From assembly GCA_018654845.1 (NCBI GenBank), contig JABIKU010000016.1:67727-118639 (forward strand): DNA of 50,913 bases. Direction: 5' to 3'. The notes beneath the pieces were generated by a model. It ran no database searches. It was given only the letters and a program-made list of their open reading frames with translations, and had not been told where the DNA came from. A program made the position numbers and the translations under genes. Shown here in pieces: positions 25,377-33,270 of this stretch; within the stretch, counting starts at the first letter, position 1; every line of letters starts with the position of its first letter. Source of the DNA: Methanobacteriota archaeon. GTDB taxonomy: Archaea; Thermoplasmatota; Poseidoniia; Poseidoniales; Thalassarchaeaceae.

Positions 25377-27584
25377 TCAATCCATGTATTGTGCTTCACC
25401 GGGAATTTCTTCTTTGAGACCCTTACGCTGACGAATTTCACCAACAACCTTGTGAAATAATGAAGTAGGCAATTGTACGAAACCAGCATTTTCTGTGTTC
25501 CAAATTGCTCGGCCCTGACTAGCCGCGCGAATATCATTCGAGAAACCGAATGATTCTGCAACGGGCATCTTTCCGATAACACTAGCAGTTGCTCCGTCGA
25601 CTGGCATGTCCTCGATGATACCGCGGCGTTGGGTTAATTCCCTAGTAACTCCACCGATTACATCGTTAGGTGCATCTATACGAATATTTTGTATAGGCTC
25701 AAATATTACTGAACGTGATCGCAATATAGCGCCTTTGACCCCGTTCCTTACAGCTGGAATAGTTTGAGCTGGACCACGATGAATTGCATCCTCGTGAAGT
25801 TTTGCATCCACTAATCGAATCATGACACCCATCAATGGCTCATCAGCAGTTGGGCCTTTCTTGCAAACATCGTTGAAACCTTCAATCATCAATTCACGAG
25901 TTTCGTGAAGATTTTGGATACCTTTGGTATCGTTTACGAAAATATTTGTCCCATGAATTGCGTAAATCTTTCTCATCAAATTTTTATCCAAACCAAACTC
26001 AGCGAATTTGTTTCCAACTTCCTTAGCATCCTTTGTTCTAACTGGACCATCCCCAAAATGACCTTCTCTGAGAGCATCGATAACTTCCTGTGGAAGTGGT
26101 TCGGCCTCGATATAGAATCTATTATGGCGGTTTGGTGATTTGCCCTCAAATGGACGTCCAGAATTGGTGCTTTCAATCGATTCACGATAAACTACAATTG
26201 GCTCACTAACTTTGACTTTGATGCCTTGTTCTTCTTGCATTCGGTAAACTGTAATTTCTAGGTGAAGTTCACCCATGCCAGCAAGCAAAGCCTCGCCGGT
26301 TTCTTGATTAGTTGAAACTTGTAATGATGCATCCGCTTTTGCTAACCCGCGAAGGGCATCAATGAATTTTGGTAGATCTTTCATAGATCTTGGTTCAACT
26401 GCGACGGTAACTACAGGCTCAGAATAGTGTCGAATTGCTTCAAACGGAGTTGCGTCTTCAAAATGTGAAATTGTGACACCTGCTGCAGCACTTCGAATAC
26501 CGGTTAATGCAGCAATATTCCCTGCTGCAACTTCTCCAACTTGAATTCGGTCACCGCCGACCATCATGCTGACTTGTTGAACACGTTCAGATTTCGCTGC
26601 ACCGATTGCCCAAACCGACTCTCCATGTTTGATAGTCCCTGAATATACGCGACCTACTGCTACTTCGCCTGCATGTGGATCCATCCAAATTTTTGTTATC
26701 ATTAATGACAATGGTCCTTTCGAATTACACTCTAACATCGAAACGCCCACTTCTGATTCTAAGTCGCCTTGCCAAATGTTTGGAATACGGTATTTTTGTG
26801 ATTCTAACGGTCCAGGTAATTTTTCGACTGCCATATTAAGAAGAACTTCGTGAATTGGTGCTTTTTTGGATAATTCTTTTTGTTCATCATTATGGCAGTG
26901 CTCAAAAATATCTTTGAAATTCAAACCGGATTTTTGCATATATGGTACGGACATACCCCAATTATAGTAAGCAGAACCGAAAGCAACAGTTCCATCTGCG
27001 ACAGAAACCTGCCATTCTCTTCGTAATTCTTCTGGAGCGAAATTTGAAATTAATTTATTGACTTTCATGATTATCTTTTCAAAGCGAGACATCATTTCTT
27101 GTCCATCAATTTGTAGTTCGTTGATTAATCTGTCAACTTTGTTGATAAATAATACCGGACGGACTTTTTCCTTCAACGCCTGACGAACAACAGTTTCAGT
27201 CTGAGGCATTGTCCCTTCTACAGCGCATGCAAGAATTATGCAGCCATCAACAGCACGCATAGCTCTAGTTACGTCACCACCAAAGTCAACGTGACCTGGT
27301 GTATCGATAAGATTGATTAGGTAATCTTGGCCTTCAATATCGTGAACCATTGATGCGCTTGCTGCATTTATTGTAATGCCTCGAGCGCTCTCTTGCTCGT
27401 CGAAATCTAGAACTCGAGATTTACCAGCAAGTTCCTCTGACATCATTCCTGCGCCAGCAATCAAATTGTCAGATAGAGTAGTCTTTCCATGATCAATATG
27501 TGCCGCTATAGCAAGATTACGAATATGCTCTCTATCATGCATTATGTCAACTGCGCGCTTGATATTATCTTCCTTACGACCCAT
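25377..27584 (-). CDS. fusA: Translation elongation factor 2
   Basis: GTPase that drives ribosomal translocation. The 735 residues start MGRKEDNIKRAVDIMHDREHIRNLAIAAHIDHGKTTLSDN, with G1 at about 28-36, then DTPGHVDF (G3) and NKVDR (G4). The loop DAKLHEDAIHRGPAQTIP holds the histidine modified to diphthamide, and a Dph6-type ligase is encoded at 37107. ATG at 27584 is preceded by AAGGTGATTGA, one of the best Shine-Dalgarno sites in the window. It lies 101 bases downstream of rpsG, with its own promoter-like region in between. Confidence 0.96.
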   Translation of the reverse strand: MGRKEDNIKRAVDIMHDREHIRNLAIAAHIDHGKTTLSDNLIAGAGMMSEELAGKSRVLDFDEQESARGITINAASASMVHDIEGQDYLINLIDTPGHVDFGGDVTRAMRAVDGCIILACAVEGTMPQTETVVRQALKEKVRPVLFINKVDRLINELQIDGQEMMSRFEKIIMKVNKLISNFAPEELRREWQVSVADGTVAFGSAYYNWGMSVPYMQKSGLNFKDIFEHCHNDEQKELSKKAPIHEVLLNMAVEKLPGPLESQKYRIPNIWQGDLESEVGVSMLECNSKGPLSLMITKIWMDPHAGEVAVGRVYSGTIKHGESVWAIGAAKSERVQQVSMMVGGDRIQVGEVAAGNIAALTGIRSAAAGVTISHFEDATPFEAIRHYSEPVVTVAVEPRSMKDLPKFIDALRGLAKADASLQVSTNQETGEALLAGMGELHLEITVYRMQEEQGIKVKVSEPIVVYRESIESTNSGRPFEGKSPNRHNRFYIEAEPLPQEVIDALREGHFGDGPVRTKDAKEVGNKFAEFGLDKNLMRKIYAIHGTNIFVNDTKGIQNLHETRELMIEGFNDVCKKGPTADEPLMGVMIRLVDAKLHEDAIHRGPAQTIPAVRNGVKGAILRSRSVIFEPIQNIRIDAPNDVIGGVTRELTQRRGIIEDMPVDGATASVIGKMPVAESFGFSNDIRAASQGRAIWNTENAGFVQLPTSLFHKVVGEIRQRKGLKEEIPGEAQYMD

Positions 27585-27604
27585 TCAATCACCTTGGATG
27601 AGCC

Positions 27605-27621
27605 GGCGACCTGACATTGGT
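27605..27621 (-). promoter_or_regulatory. 17-bp element shared with rpsL, next to a TATA-like box of fusA
   Basis: On the + strand the element reads GGCGACCTGACATTGGT. The rpsL version at 28776-28792 is GCCGACCTGCCATTGGT, 15 of 17 identical. In both cases, reading on the minus strand, a TATA-like sequence (here GCTTTATCAA, 27621-27630) lies immediately upstream of it. It may be a binding site or core-promoter element coordinating the two transcripts. Confidence 0.5.
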
Positions 27622-27635
27622 TGATAAAGCCGATT

Positions 27636-27652
27636 GTATCACTACGTGATAC
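27636..27652. repeat. Perfect palindrome upstream of the fusA promoter
   Basis: GTATCAC and GTGATAC flank a three-base centre. It lies just upstream of the TATA-like box of fusA and 34 bases past the rpsG stop. No T-run follows, so an operator is more likely than a terminator. Confidence 0.5.
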
Positions 27653-27685
27653 TAGTTTGTAGTCGAGGCAATTTATGATACTCAA

Positions 27686-28300
27686 TCATCGTGCAGATGC
27701 TGCGATTCTTTCAACTTCTTCTCGCTTACCAATTGCAAAGGAACCGACATCTCCGCTGGCTGCCTTGGAAATTTCCGAGATGACGCCCTCGGTTAGAGAT
27801 CGCTTACTTTTTGCTGTAGCAGATGCGCATCCTATCGATAAGTTTCGTAGAGCGACATCTAATCTTCGGCTCGGTGAGGAGTCAACAGCTTTTGGCGTGC
27901 TTACTGCACCCAATTTTATTCGAGTTGTTTCTTCACAAGGAGCTGCTTCAACGATAGCATCGATAAACTTCTGAAGTGGGTTTTCGCCTGAGCGTTCTTC
28001 GATGTTGTCTAGAGCGGCTTCGAATGCCTTTGCACAATGTTGTTTCTTACCAGAAAATTTACCAGTTCGCATCAAATTATTGATGAACCTTTCAACTACG
28101 GAAAGATTTGCTTTTCCAAACCATTGGTTGGCATGACGGCCACCAGTGTGTGGTGTTCCAATTGTTGTCAAATTAATGTACGGAGCGAGTCCAGGGTCGG
28201 CACAGGAAACATCATTTGCATCCCATTTGCCGAAAACCAAAGTTCCAATTCCAGCGATTGGAGCTTCTTGCTCCTTTACTTCTTGAACTTCTTCAGACAT
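27686..28300 (-). CDS. rpsG: 30S ribosomal protein S7
   Basis: Primary 16S rRNA head-binding protein. From ATG 28300 (MSEEVQEVKEQ) it has 204 residues, as expected for archaeal S7. Recognised by GRHANQWFGKANLSVVERFINNLMRTGKFSGKKQHC, NPLQKFIDAIVEAAPCEETTRIKLG and the C-terminal SFAIGKREEVERIAASAR. The frame runs further upstream into rpsL, but the family N-terminus starts at this ATG. Ten bases separate it from the rpsL stop: one operon. Confidence 0.95.
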   Translation of the reverse strand: MSEEVQEVKEQEAPIAGIGTLVFGKWDANDVSCADPGLAPYINLTTIGTPHTGGRHANQWFGKANLSVVERFINNLMRTGKFSGKKQHCAKAFEAALDNIEERSGENPLQKFIDAIVEAAPCEETTRIKLGAVSTPKAVDSSPSRRLDVALRNLSIGCASATAKSKRSLTEGVISEISKAASGDVGSFAIGKREEVERIAASAR

Positions 28301-28310
28301 CACAAACACC

Positions 28311-28721
28311 TTATCGAATTGGCTTCTCTTTTCTGCCACGAACCATTTCGTCAAGAGAGACGCCGTTTACTTTAATCACTTTATAGCGCACACCGGGTAA
28401 ATCTCCCATCGATTGGCCACGAGGGCCACCAATGCCTTCGACAAGTACTTCATCGTGCTCATCAATGAAAGATATTGCACCATCTCCCGGTGCGAATGCT
28501 GTGAGTTTGTTTCCGGTTCGTATCAATGAAATTTTGACAGCCTTTCGGATACCAGAATTAGGCTGTTTTGCTTCGAAACCAACTTTTTCGATTACAATTC
28601 CTTTGGCTTGAGTCGAGCCCTTTAGAGGGTCGTGCTTCAAAATACCGCCGACTTGGCGCTTGAGTTCTCGGTCACGAAAACGCTTCTCTTTCCATCGATA
28701 TCTTTTACGGTCATCCTTCAT
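28311..28721 (-). CDS. rpsL: 30S ribosomal protein S12
   Basis: Decoding-centre protein. The 136 residues from ATG 28721 ([16 protein letters not shown]) include [26 protein letters not shown], with the PNS loop that touches the A site, and [19 protein letters not shown]. The open frame extends 138 bases upstream, but that part covers the promoter and is not coding. First gene of rpsL-rpsG, followed by fusA, the archaeal str-type order. Confidence 0.95.
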   Translation of the reverse strand: MKDDRKRYRWKEKRFRDRELKRQVGGILKHDPLKGSTQAKGIVIEKVGFEAKQPNSGIRKAVKISLIRTGNKLTAFAPGDGAISFIDEHDEVLVEGIGGPRGQSMGDLPGVRYKVIKVNGVSLDEMVRGRKEKPIR

Positions 28722-28775
28722 CTTAATTCCTGAGAAAAGACCTCTACCCAAGTTTGACACCTCAAAAGACAGCCC

Positions 28776-28798
28776 GCCGACCTGCCATTGGTATAAGA
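28776..28798 (-). promoter_or_regulatory. rpsL TATA-like box with adjacent shared 17-bp element
   Basis: Reading on the minus strand, TCTTATAC (28791-28798) runs into a 17-bp element (28776-28792) that recurs beside the fusA TATA-like box. The predicted start of transcription would be near 28769, giving a leader of about 48 bases. The arrangement is seen directly; the role is inference. Confidence 0.5.
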
Positions 28799-28888
28799 GT
28801 ATGACGGGAACACCATAGGTGGGTGTACTAAAGGAATAGCCATCTCCTTTTGCTAACATTCAAACCGAATCGTCATTGCCTAGGCACC

Positions 28889-30160
28889 ATGGCATTCCGT
28901 AATCTACTCGATGGTGTTCAACGAATCGATACAGAAGTTAGCGCCATACACGAAATTTTTGACCATTCAACTACTAAAAAACACCCACCATTACTATTTA
29001 CAAAAATCACTGAAGCACCAGGCCATCATTCGGCATTGAACGTACTAACGCGCCAAAGAATTTGCGACGTTTTTGATGTTAGCGCAGGAGAACTAATCGA
29101 TATTTTAGCATGGGCAATGAATAATCCCAGTGAACCCCAAATTATTGATGCAACTCACGCACCTGTTTTGGAAAATACATTTGATGAAGTTAATTTGCTA
29201 AAAATTCCAATCCCATGGCATTACCGAGAAGATCGTGGCAGATACCAATCAGCTTCGGTAATCATAGCAGAATATCAAGGCATTAGAAATATGTCATATC
29301 ATCGTCAATTCTTACGCGATGAAAATCATTGTGTTTCACGCTTCGTGCCACGACACCTTCGAACTATGGTAGATCTTGCAGCTTCAAACGGTGAAGAAGT
29401 GAATATTGCTGTAGTCAATGGGGCGGACTCTGTGGTGCTACTAGCAGCTGCGATGTCATTTACTGAAAATATAGATGAATTGAAAGTAGCAGCTGCTCTA
29501 CACGAGCGATTACATGGGCAACCATTAGAACTCGTAGAACTATCGAATGGGATTCAGGTCCCAGCAGATGCAGAATACGCCATGGAAGCCCGCATTACAC
29601 TATCGAGGGACGATGAAGGGCCATATGTCGACATAACTGGGACTGTAGATGATGTCAGACAAGAAAACGTCATCGAATACGATGTTCTCCATCATCGAAA
29701 CGAACCTATATTCCATGCGTTGATTCCAGCAGAAGTGGAACATCGTACTTTGATGGGGATGCCAAGAGCGCCGACTATCAAAAACGCTGTTTCTGAAGTA
29801 GTAGAATGTACAGACGTTTATCTCACAGATGGTGGCAGTGGTTGGTTGTCCTCAGTAGTCCAAATTATCCCTAAAGAAAATGATGATGGCAAGAAAGCGA
29901 TTAGAGCTGCTTTGGCAGGTCACCCCTCGATGAAACAAGTCACAATTGTTGATACCGATATTGATATTACTGATCCTGTAAGAGTTGAGTGGGCATTGAT
30001 GACAAGATGGCAACCCGACAAAGACACCATTATCCTCTCTAATCAAAAGGGGTCAAGCTTAGATCCAAGCCGAGCAGAGACCGGCTTGACAAGTAAAATT
30101 GGCATGGATGCAACTTTACCTCCTGGAATCGACCGTTCTCCGTATGAATCGGTACTATGA
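28889..30160 (+). CDS. UbiD-family prenylated-FMN decarboxylase
   Basis: Decarboxylase of the UbiD family, needing prenylated FMN. Family features: GIRNMSYHRQFLRDENHC with the conserved Arg, HERLHGQPLELVE, and the Glu-rich PADAEYAMEARITLS that matches the PAxAExxxEG-type region. In archaea one UbiD subfamily decarboxylates anhydromevalonate phosphate to isopentenyl phosphate, the substrate of the kinase encoded at 22772. Another plausible role is the late decarboxylation in futalosine menaquinone synthesis. The first fits the archaeal mevalonate route; sequence alone does not decide. ATG at 28889 (MAFRNLLDGVQRI) preferred. Operon with the next two genes. Confidence 0.82.
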   Translation: MAFRNLLDGVQRIDTEVSAIHEIFDHSTTKKHPPLLFTKITEAPGHHSALNVLTRQRICDVFDVSAGELIDILAWAMNNPSEPQIIDATHAPVLENTFDEVNLLKIPIPWHYREDRGRYQSASVIIAEYQGIRNMSYHRQFLRDENHCVSRFVPRHLRTMVDLAASNGEEVNIAVVNGADSVVLLAAAMSFTENIDELKVAAALHERLHGQPLELVELSNGIQVPADAEYAMEARITLSRDDEGPYVDITGTVDDVRQENVIEYDVLHHRNEPIFHALIPAEVEHRTLMGMPRAPTIKNAVSEVVECTDVYLTDGGSGWLSSVVQIIPKENDDGKKAIRAALAGHPSMKQVTIVDTDIDITDPVRVEWALMTRWQPDKDTIILSNQKGSSLDPSRAETGLTSKIGMDATLPPGIDRSPYESVL

Positions 30161-30169
30161 GGTAATAAT

Positions 30170-31162
30170 ATGCAAGAGAAGAGCGGTGATATTTCCGCAC
30201 AACTTCAACATCCTCGCCGTAGTTTAGGCAATCGCCACCGTAGTCAATCAGAGAAATTTCTAAAATTGTCCAAAACAGATAGGAAATATATCGGTTGGGC
30301 GGAGCAAAGTGCTCGCCAAGCCGTCCTCCACGATTTCACTAACCCCAAAAACTGGAAATTATTAGTAGAAATTAAAATTATTCTTCAAGATGAAATTGGT
30401 ATTAGAGCAGTTCTAGAAGAATTATTCACTGTACTTGGAAGAGACCCTGAATTATTGGAGCAATTGAAAGAAGTAGACATGCTTCTAGCAGGAATTGACT
30501 TACTTGATGCTGGACTTCGAGTTGACCCTTTAGATCCGGATAAATGGGCAATAACGATAAAAACATCCGATGAAGAAAAACAAAAATTTGCAAATCGAGT
30601 CAGAATCCTTGATTTACGAGATCCAAGAGCAAATGTGCTGTTTTCTAGAAGACTCGAACGAATCAAAGAACAAGGGGATGAAAATCTATTTATTGAATTA
30701 GAACGGATATTGTTGGCCCAACATCCAGCAAATTATGAGGCATGGGGGGAATTAGGAAAACTACACGAACGACGAGGAGAATTTGATCAAGCTTGGTTTT
30801 GCTACGACCAATCTCAAACATATTTCCCATCGTCCAAAATTAGAGATTCATTCAGAGAACGAATGGAAGCAAAAATGGATGGAAGCGAATCAAGACCGTG
30901 GGTTGCTCCACAGATAACCGAACGCCTGGATTTCCTCAATCGGATGCAAAGGTTAGCTACTCCAGATACTCATGTAGAAAAAATATCAGAAATATCTTCA
31001 ACAGAAGAAACTATTGTTCACGAAACTATGGAAGAGAAGGTAATACGACTAAAAAAATCTGGCAGAATTCAAGAAGCCTTCTTTTATGTTAGAAGTCTGG
31101 CAACAAATGGTGACCAAGACGCCATTGAGTTGCTGGATCAATTAAGGAGTGAATTAGAATGA
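30170..31162 (+). CDS. TPR-like helical repeat protein, unknown
   Basis: 330 residues, all helical by composition. Segments such as NYEAWGELGKLHERRGEFDQAWFCYDQ (two TPR helices) and VIRLKKSGRIQEAFFYVRSLA are TPR-like; earlier parts (AVLEELFTVLGRDPELLEQLKE) look degenerate. No signal peptide or membrane segment. ATG at 30170 follows GAGGTAATAAT. The last codons overlap the Nudix gene (ATGA), so the two are translated together. Function unknown. Confidence 0.6.
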   Translation: MQEKSGDISAQLQHPRRSLGNRHRSQSEKFLKLSKTDRKYIGWAEQSARQAVLHDFTNPKNWKLLVEIKIILQDEIGIRAVLEELFTVLGRDPELLEQLKEVDMLLAGIDLLDAGLRVDPLDPDKWAITIKTSDEEKQKFANRVRILDLRDPRANVLFSRRLERIKEQGDENLFIELERILLAQHPANYEAWGELGKLHERRGEFDQAWFCYDQSQTYFPSSKIRDSFRERMEAKMDGSESRPWVAPQITERLDFLNRMQRLATPDTHVEKISEISSTEETIVHETMEEKVIRLKKSGRIQEAFFYVRSLATNGDQDAIELLDQLRSELE

Positions 31163-31566
31163 CTGGAAAATCAGAATTTGTATTGGCATGGACAACTTCA
31201 AAAAATTCAATAGAAAATGAACAAACATGGATAATGGTTCGTCACAAAGAACGCGGCTGGGAATTACCTGGAGGTTCAAAAATTGATGGAGAAAAATCAG
31301 ATGAAGCCGCTCTACGAGAATTATTTGAAGAAACAGGATTGCTCGGAACTGCCAAAGCATACGATTCAAAACTTATCGAAAACGGCACCGTAGTCTGGAT
31401 AGAAGTTGATGATGAACCTCACCCTAACCCTTGGGAGTCTGGAGATGATGTCATTGAAGAAGTAGGATGGTGTATACAAATTCCGGAAAGATTAGGTTGG
31501 AATATTTTTGAAATTGAAAAATTAATGGCTCATGATTGGAGCGCTTCAATTAGCTTAGAATCTTGA
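31159..31566 (+). CDS. Nudix hydrolase
   Basis: 135 residues with a complete Nudix box, from GGSKIDGEKSDE to ALRELFEETG (38-60), matching G-x5-E-x7-R-E-U-x-E-E-x-G-U, so metal binding and catalysis are likely intact. Substrate not predictable; small size and the VRHKERGWELPGG lead-in resemble housecleaning NUDT-type enzymes. Starts within the stop of the TPR-like gene. Its 3' end overlaps the convergent gene by 37 bases. Confidence 0.85.
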   Translation: MTGKSEFVLAWTTSKNSIENEQTWIMVRHKERGWELPGGSKIDGEKSDEAALRELFEETGLLGTAKAYDSKLIENGTVVWIEVDDEPHPNPWESGDDVIEEVGWCIQIPERLGWNIFEIEKLMAHDWSASISLES

Positions 31567-32375
31567 ATCTCAGATTTACGAGATTTCATAATATCTGCCC
31601 AATGGACCACTTTTAGTGCTACTCCGGCATCAATAATTAATCCTAAATCGTTTCTTTGTTCACCAGAAAGATCACTCATCAATACTGGAACCAATTCATC
31701 TACAATATTTTTGACATCATCAGGATTAGCTGCAATCCATGTATTACCACCAACCGAACGAGGAGCTGCCACTTCAATTCGTTGCATCATAGAAGGAGCA
31801 TTCGAATCTACTTCATCTAAGGCTAGATTAAGCCATTCTAATGAACTAACCAAATTTTCAGCAATCATCCCTTCACTTTCAAAACATAGTTTTGCAGTCC
31901 AAAAATGGCGCATTGCAGGGTCTAAATCCCCCATATCAACTAAAATTCTCGCAGTTTCTAAACGTGAAAGGCCACGAATATCATTCGGATGCCCGGATAA
32001 TTTATTGATATCGGAATGTACCACTAGCGCCATCATTTGCTCCCCCTTATTGGTATGCCAATTTGCTAAATTCAATAATGCTAAACCATGTAAAGGCGAA
32101 CCCAGTTCAATTGCATTAAGACGGTCGACACACCATCGTAATTCTTCACCAATCATCGCTTCATCCATTGAGCCAATCAACGCCCGGTCCATTCGCAATC
32201 GAGCTTCAATTAGATGGTCACGTTCTTCACTAGAACGTGAACGAATTAGCAAGTCATTTGAAAAAATCAATCCTTCTTCAATTTGACCTTCTGATAACAT
32301 TTGTTGAAAAATTAGAGTGTCTAATTCAAGCGGGCTCGCATCGAATTTATCGCTCGACAAAAAAATCTCTCTCAA
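31530..32375 (-). CDS. Helical-repeat protein, unknown, last gene of the exosome operon
   Basis: 281 residues, helical, with TPR-like pairs (LHGLALLNLANWHTNKGEQMMAL; LSRLETARILVDMGDLDPAMRHFWTAKLCFESEG). It begins with TTG and overlaps the end of the prefoldin gene by four bases, so it is translationally coupled to the exosome/prefoldin operon. The overlap of 37 bases with the Nudix gene on the other strand is unusual but both frames look real. No family assigned. Confidence 0.6.
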   Translation of the reverse strand: MREIFLSSDKFDASPLELDTLIFQQMLSEGQIEEGLIFSNDLLIRSRSSEERDHLIEARLRMDRALIGSMDEAMIGEELRWCVDRLNAIELGSPLHGLALLNLANWHTNKGEQMMALVVHSDINKLSGHPNDIRGLSRLETARILVDMGDLDPAMRHFWTAKLCFESEGMIAENLVSSLEWLNLALDEVDSNAPSMMQRIEVAAPRSVGGNTWIAANPDDVKNIVDELVPVLMSDLSGEQRNDLGLIIDAGVALKVVHWADIMKSRKSEIQDSKLIEALQS

Positions 32376-32686
32376 TTTTCTAAGTTCTGAATAATCTCTT
32401 CATAATTTTCCCGCAAACCAACTTCACGGTCAACCAATCTCTGCAAGTGACCTTCAAAAGCTGTTTTTGAATCTGCTAAGTCTGAACGTAATTTTTCGAT
32501 ATCATCAACTTCGAGCAGTAGATTGCCGACGGCTCGATATACTGGTTTTTTTGGATTTTGATTTTCTAATGCTTCTAAAGTTAATGAAATTTCATTGACT
32601 TGATTTGTAATTTGAGACAATTGGGATTGGAGAATCTGTAATTCTTGGACAATAGCTTGTAATTGCTCTGAATCCACATCGCTCAT
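32372..32686 (-). CDS. pfdB: Prefoldin beta subunit
   Basis: Co-chaperone subunit that, with alpha subunits, forms a jellyfish-shaped hexamer and hands unfolded proteins to the thermosome. 104 residues: an N-terminal coiled coil (LQAIVQELQILQSQLSQITN), the beta-hairpin region KKPVYRAVGNLLLEVD, and a second coiled coil. ATG at 32686 with GAGGTGATTGA just before it. It follows pcc1 directly, its usual position in archaeal exosome operons. Confidence 0.92.
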   Translation of the reverse strand: MSDVDSEQLQAIVQELQILQSQLSQITNQVNEISLTLEALENQNPKKPVYRAVGNLLLEVDDIEKLRSDLADSKTAFEGHLQRLVDREVGLRENYEEIIQNLEN

Positions 32687-32920
32687 TCAATCACCTCTAG
32701 TAGCTGCAACGGCTTGTTCAGATGCTATCAACCCACGCATCAAGCTATTCCATCTGGCACGTAGATCTGCGATGCTGTTCGCTGATTCATGAATGGAAAT
32801 TTCATTATCAAAATAAATGAATTCAACTTCAGTCATCAAACCTGCTGACAATGCTTTCGCATCCTCATGCATTATCTTTAATTCAAATTGAGCACAATCA
32901 CTCTTCTTCGGAGTGGCCAT
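32687..32920 (-). CDS. pcc1: KEOPS complex subunit Pcc1
   Basis: Dimerisation subunit of KEOPS, which makes the tRNA t6A modification with Kae1, Bud32 and Cgi121. 77 residues; the signature is in the C-terminal half, NSIADLRARWNSLMRGLIASEQ, and length is typical. ATG at 32920 lies inside the end of the L37Ae gene (23-base overlap). The position between L37Ae and prefoldin is the classic one. Confidence 0.88.
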   Translation of the reverse strand: MATPKKSDCAQFELKIMHEDAKALSAGLMTEVEFIYFDNEISIHESANSIADLRARWNSLMRGLIASEQAVAATRGD

Positions 32921-33269
32921 CGAAATCAGTCTCTGCTGCTAACTTACGCTCATAATCAAGAGCGGCTTGTTGAGCGATAACGGTCATATCAGTAGCTGTT
33001 GCGCCTTCCATACCACGACGAATAACACGATTATTAGCATCTGTAGCACGGGTGAAGGGTTCCCAAACACCACCTGTAAATTTATGAGAACATTTCTTGC
33101 ATTCCCATATTCCAGCAACTTGGCGGCTTACCTTAGGGTACTGACACTCTGGGCAAGTGTAGAGATGATTCTTTTTGCGCAATGCTGCTCCAGCTCTTCG
33201 ACGAACGCTAACACCGTATCGTGCACCATACTTTGCAGTAGCTCCAGATTTCTGAGTTCGCTTTGCCAT
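32898..33269 (-). CDS. 50S ribosomal protein L37Ae (L43e)
   Basis: Zinc-binding large-subunit protein. MAKRTQKSGATAKYGARYGVSVRRRAG and the C-terminal zinc finger TCPECQYPK...WECKKCSHKFTGGVWEP (two CxxC) are diagnostic. Archaeal L37Ae is about 90 residues; this one has 123, with an extra tail (about 90-123: GMEGATATDMTVIAQQAALD) ending in Glu and Asp. Two bases from rrp42. The overlap with pcc1 lies within the extra tail. Confidence 0.92.
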   Translation of the reverse strand: MAKRTQKSGATAKYGARYGVSVRRRAGAALRKKNHLYTCPECQYPKVSRQVAGIWECKKCSHKFTGGVWEPFTRATDANNRVIRRGMEGATATDMTVIAQQAALDYERKLAAETDFDGHSEEE

Positions 33270-33270
33270 C

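Noticed and set aside
25319-25582. Minus-strand frame of 87 codons at the fusA end
   Set aside because: It overlaps the fusA C-terminus in another frame and has no protein family features.
28722-28859. N-terminal extension of S12
   Set aside because: The open frame crosses the TATA-like box and shared promoter element; archaeal S12 starts at the ATG used here.
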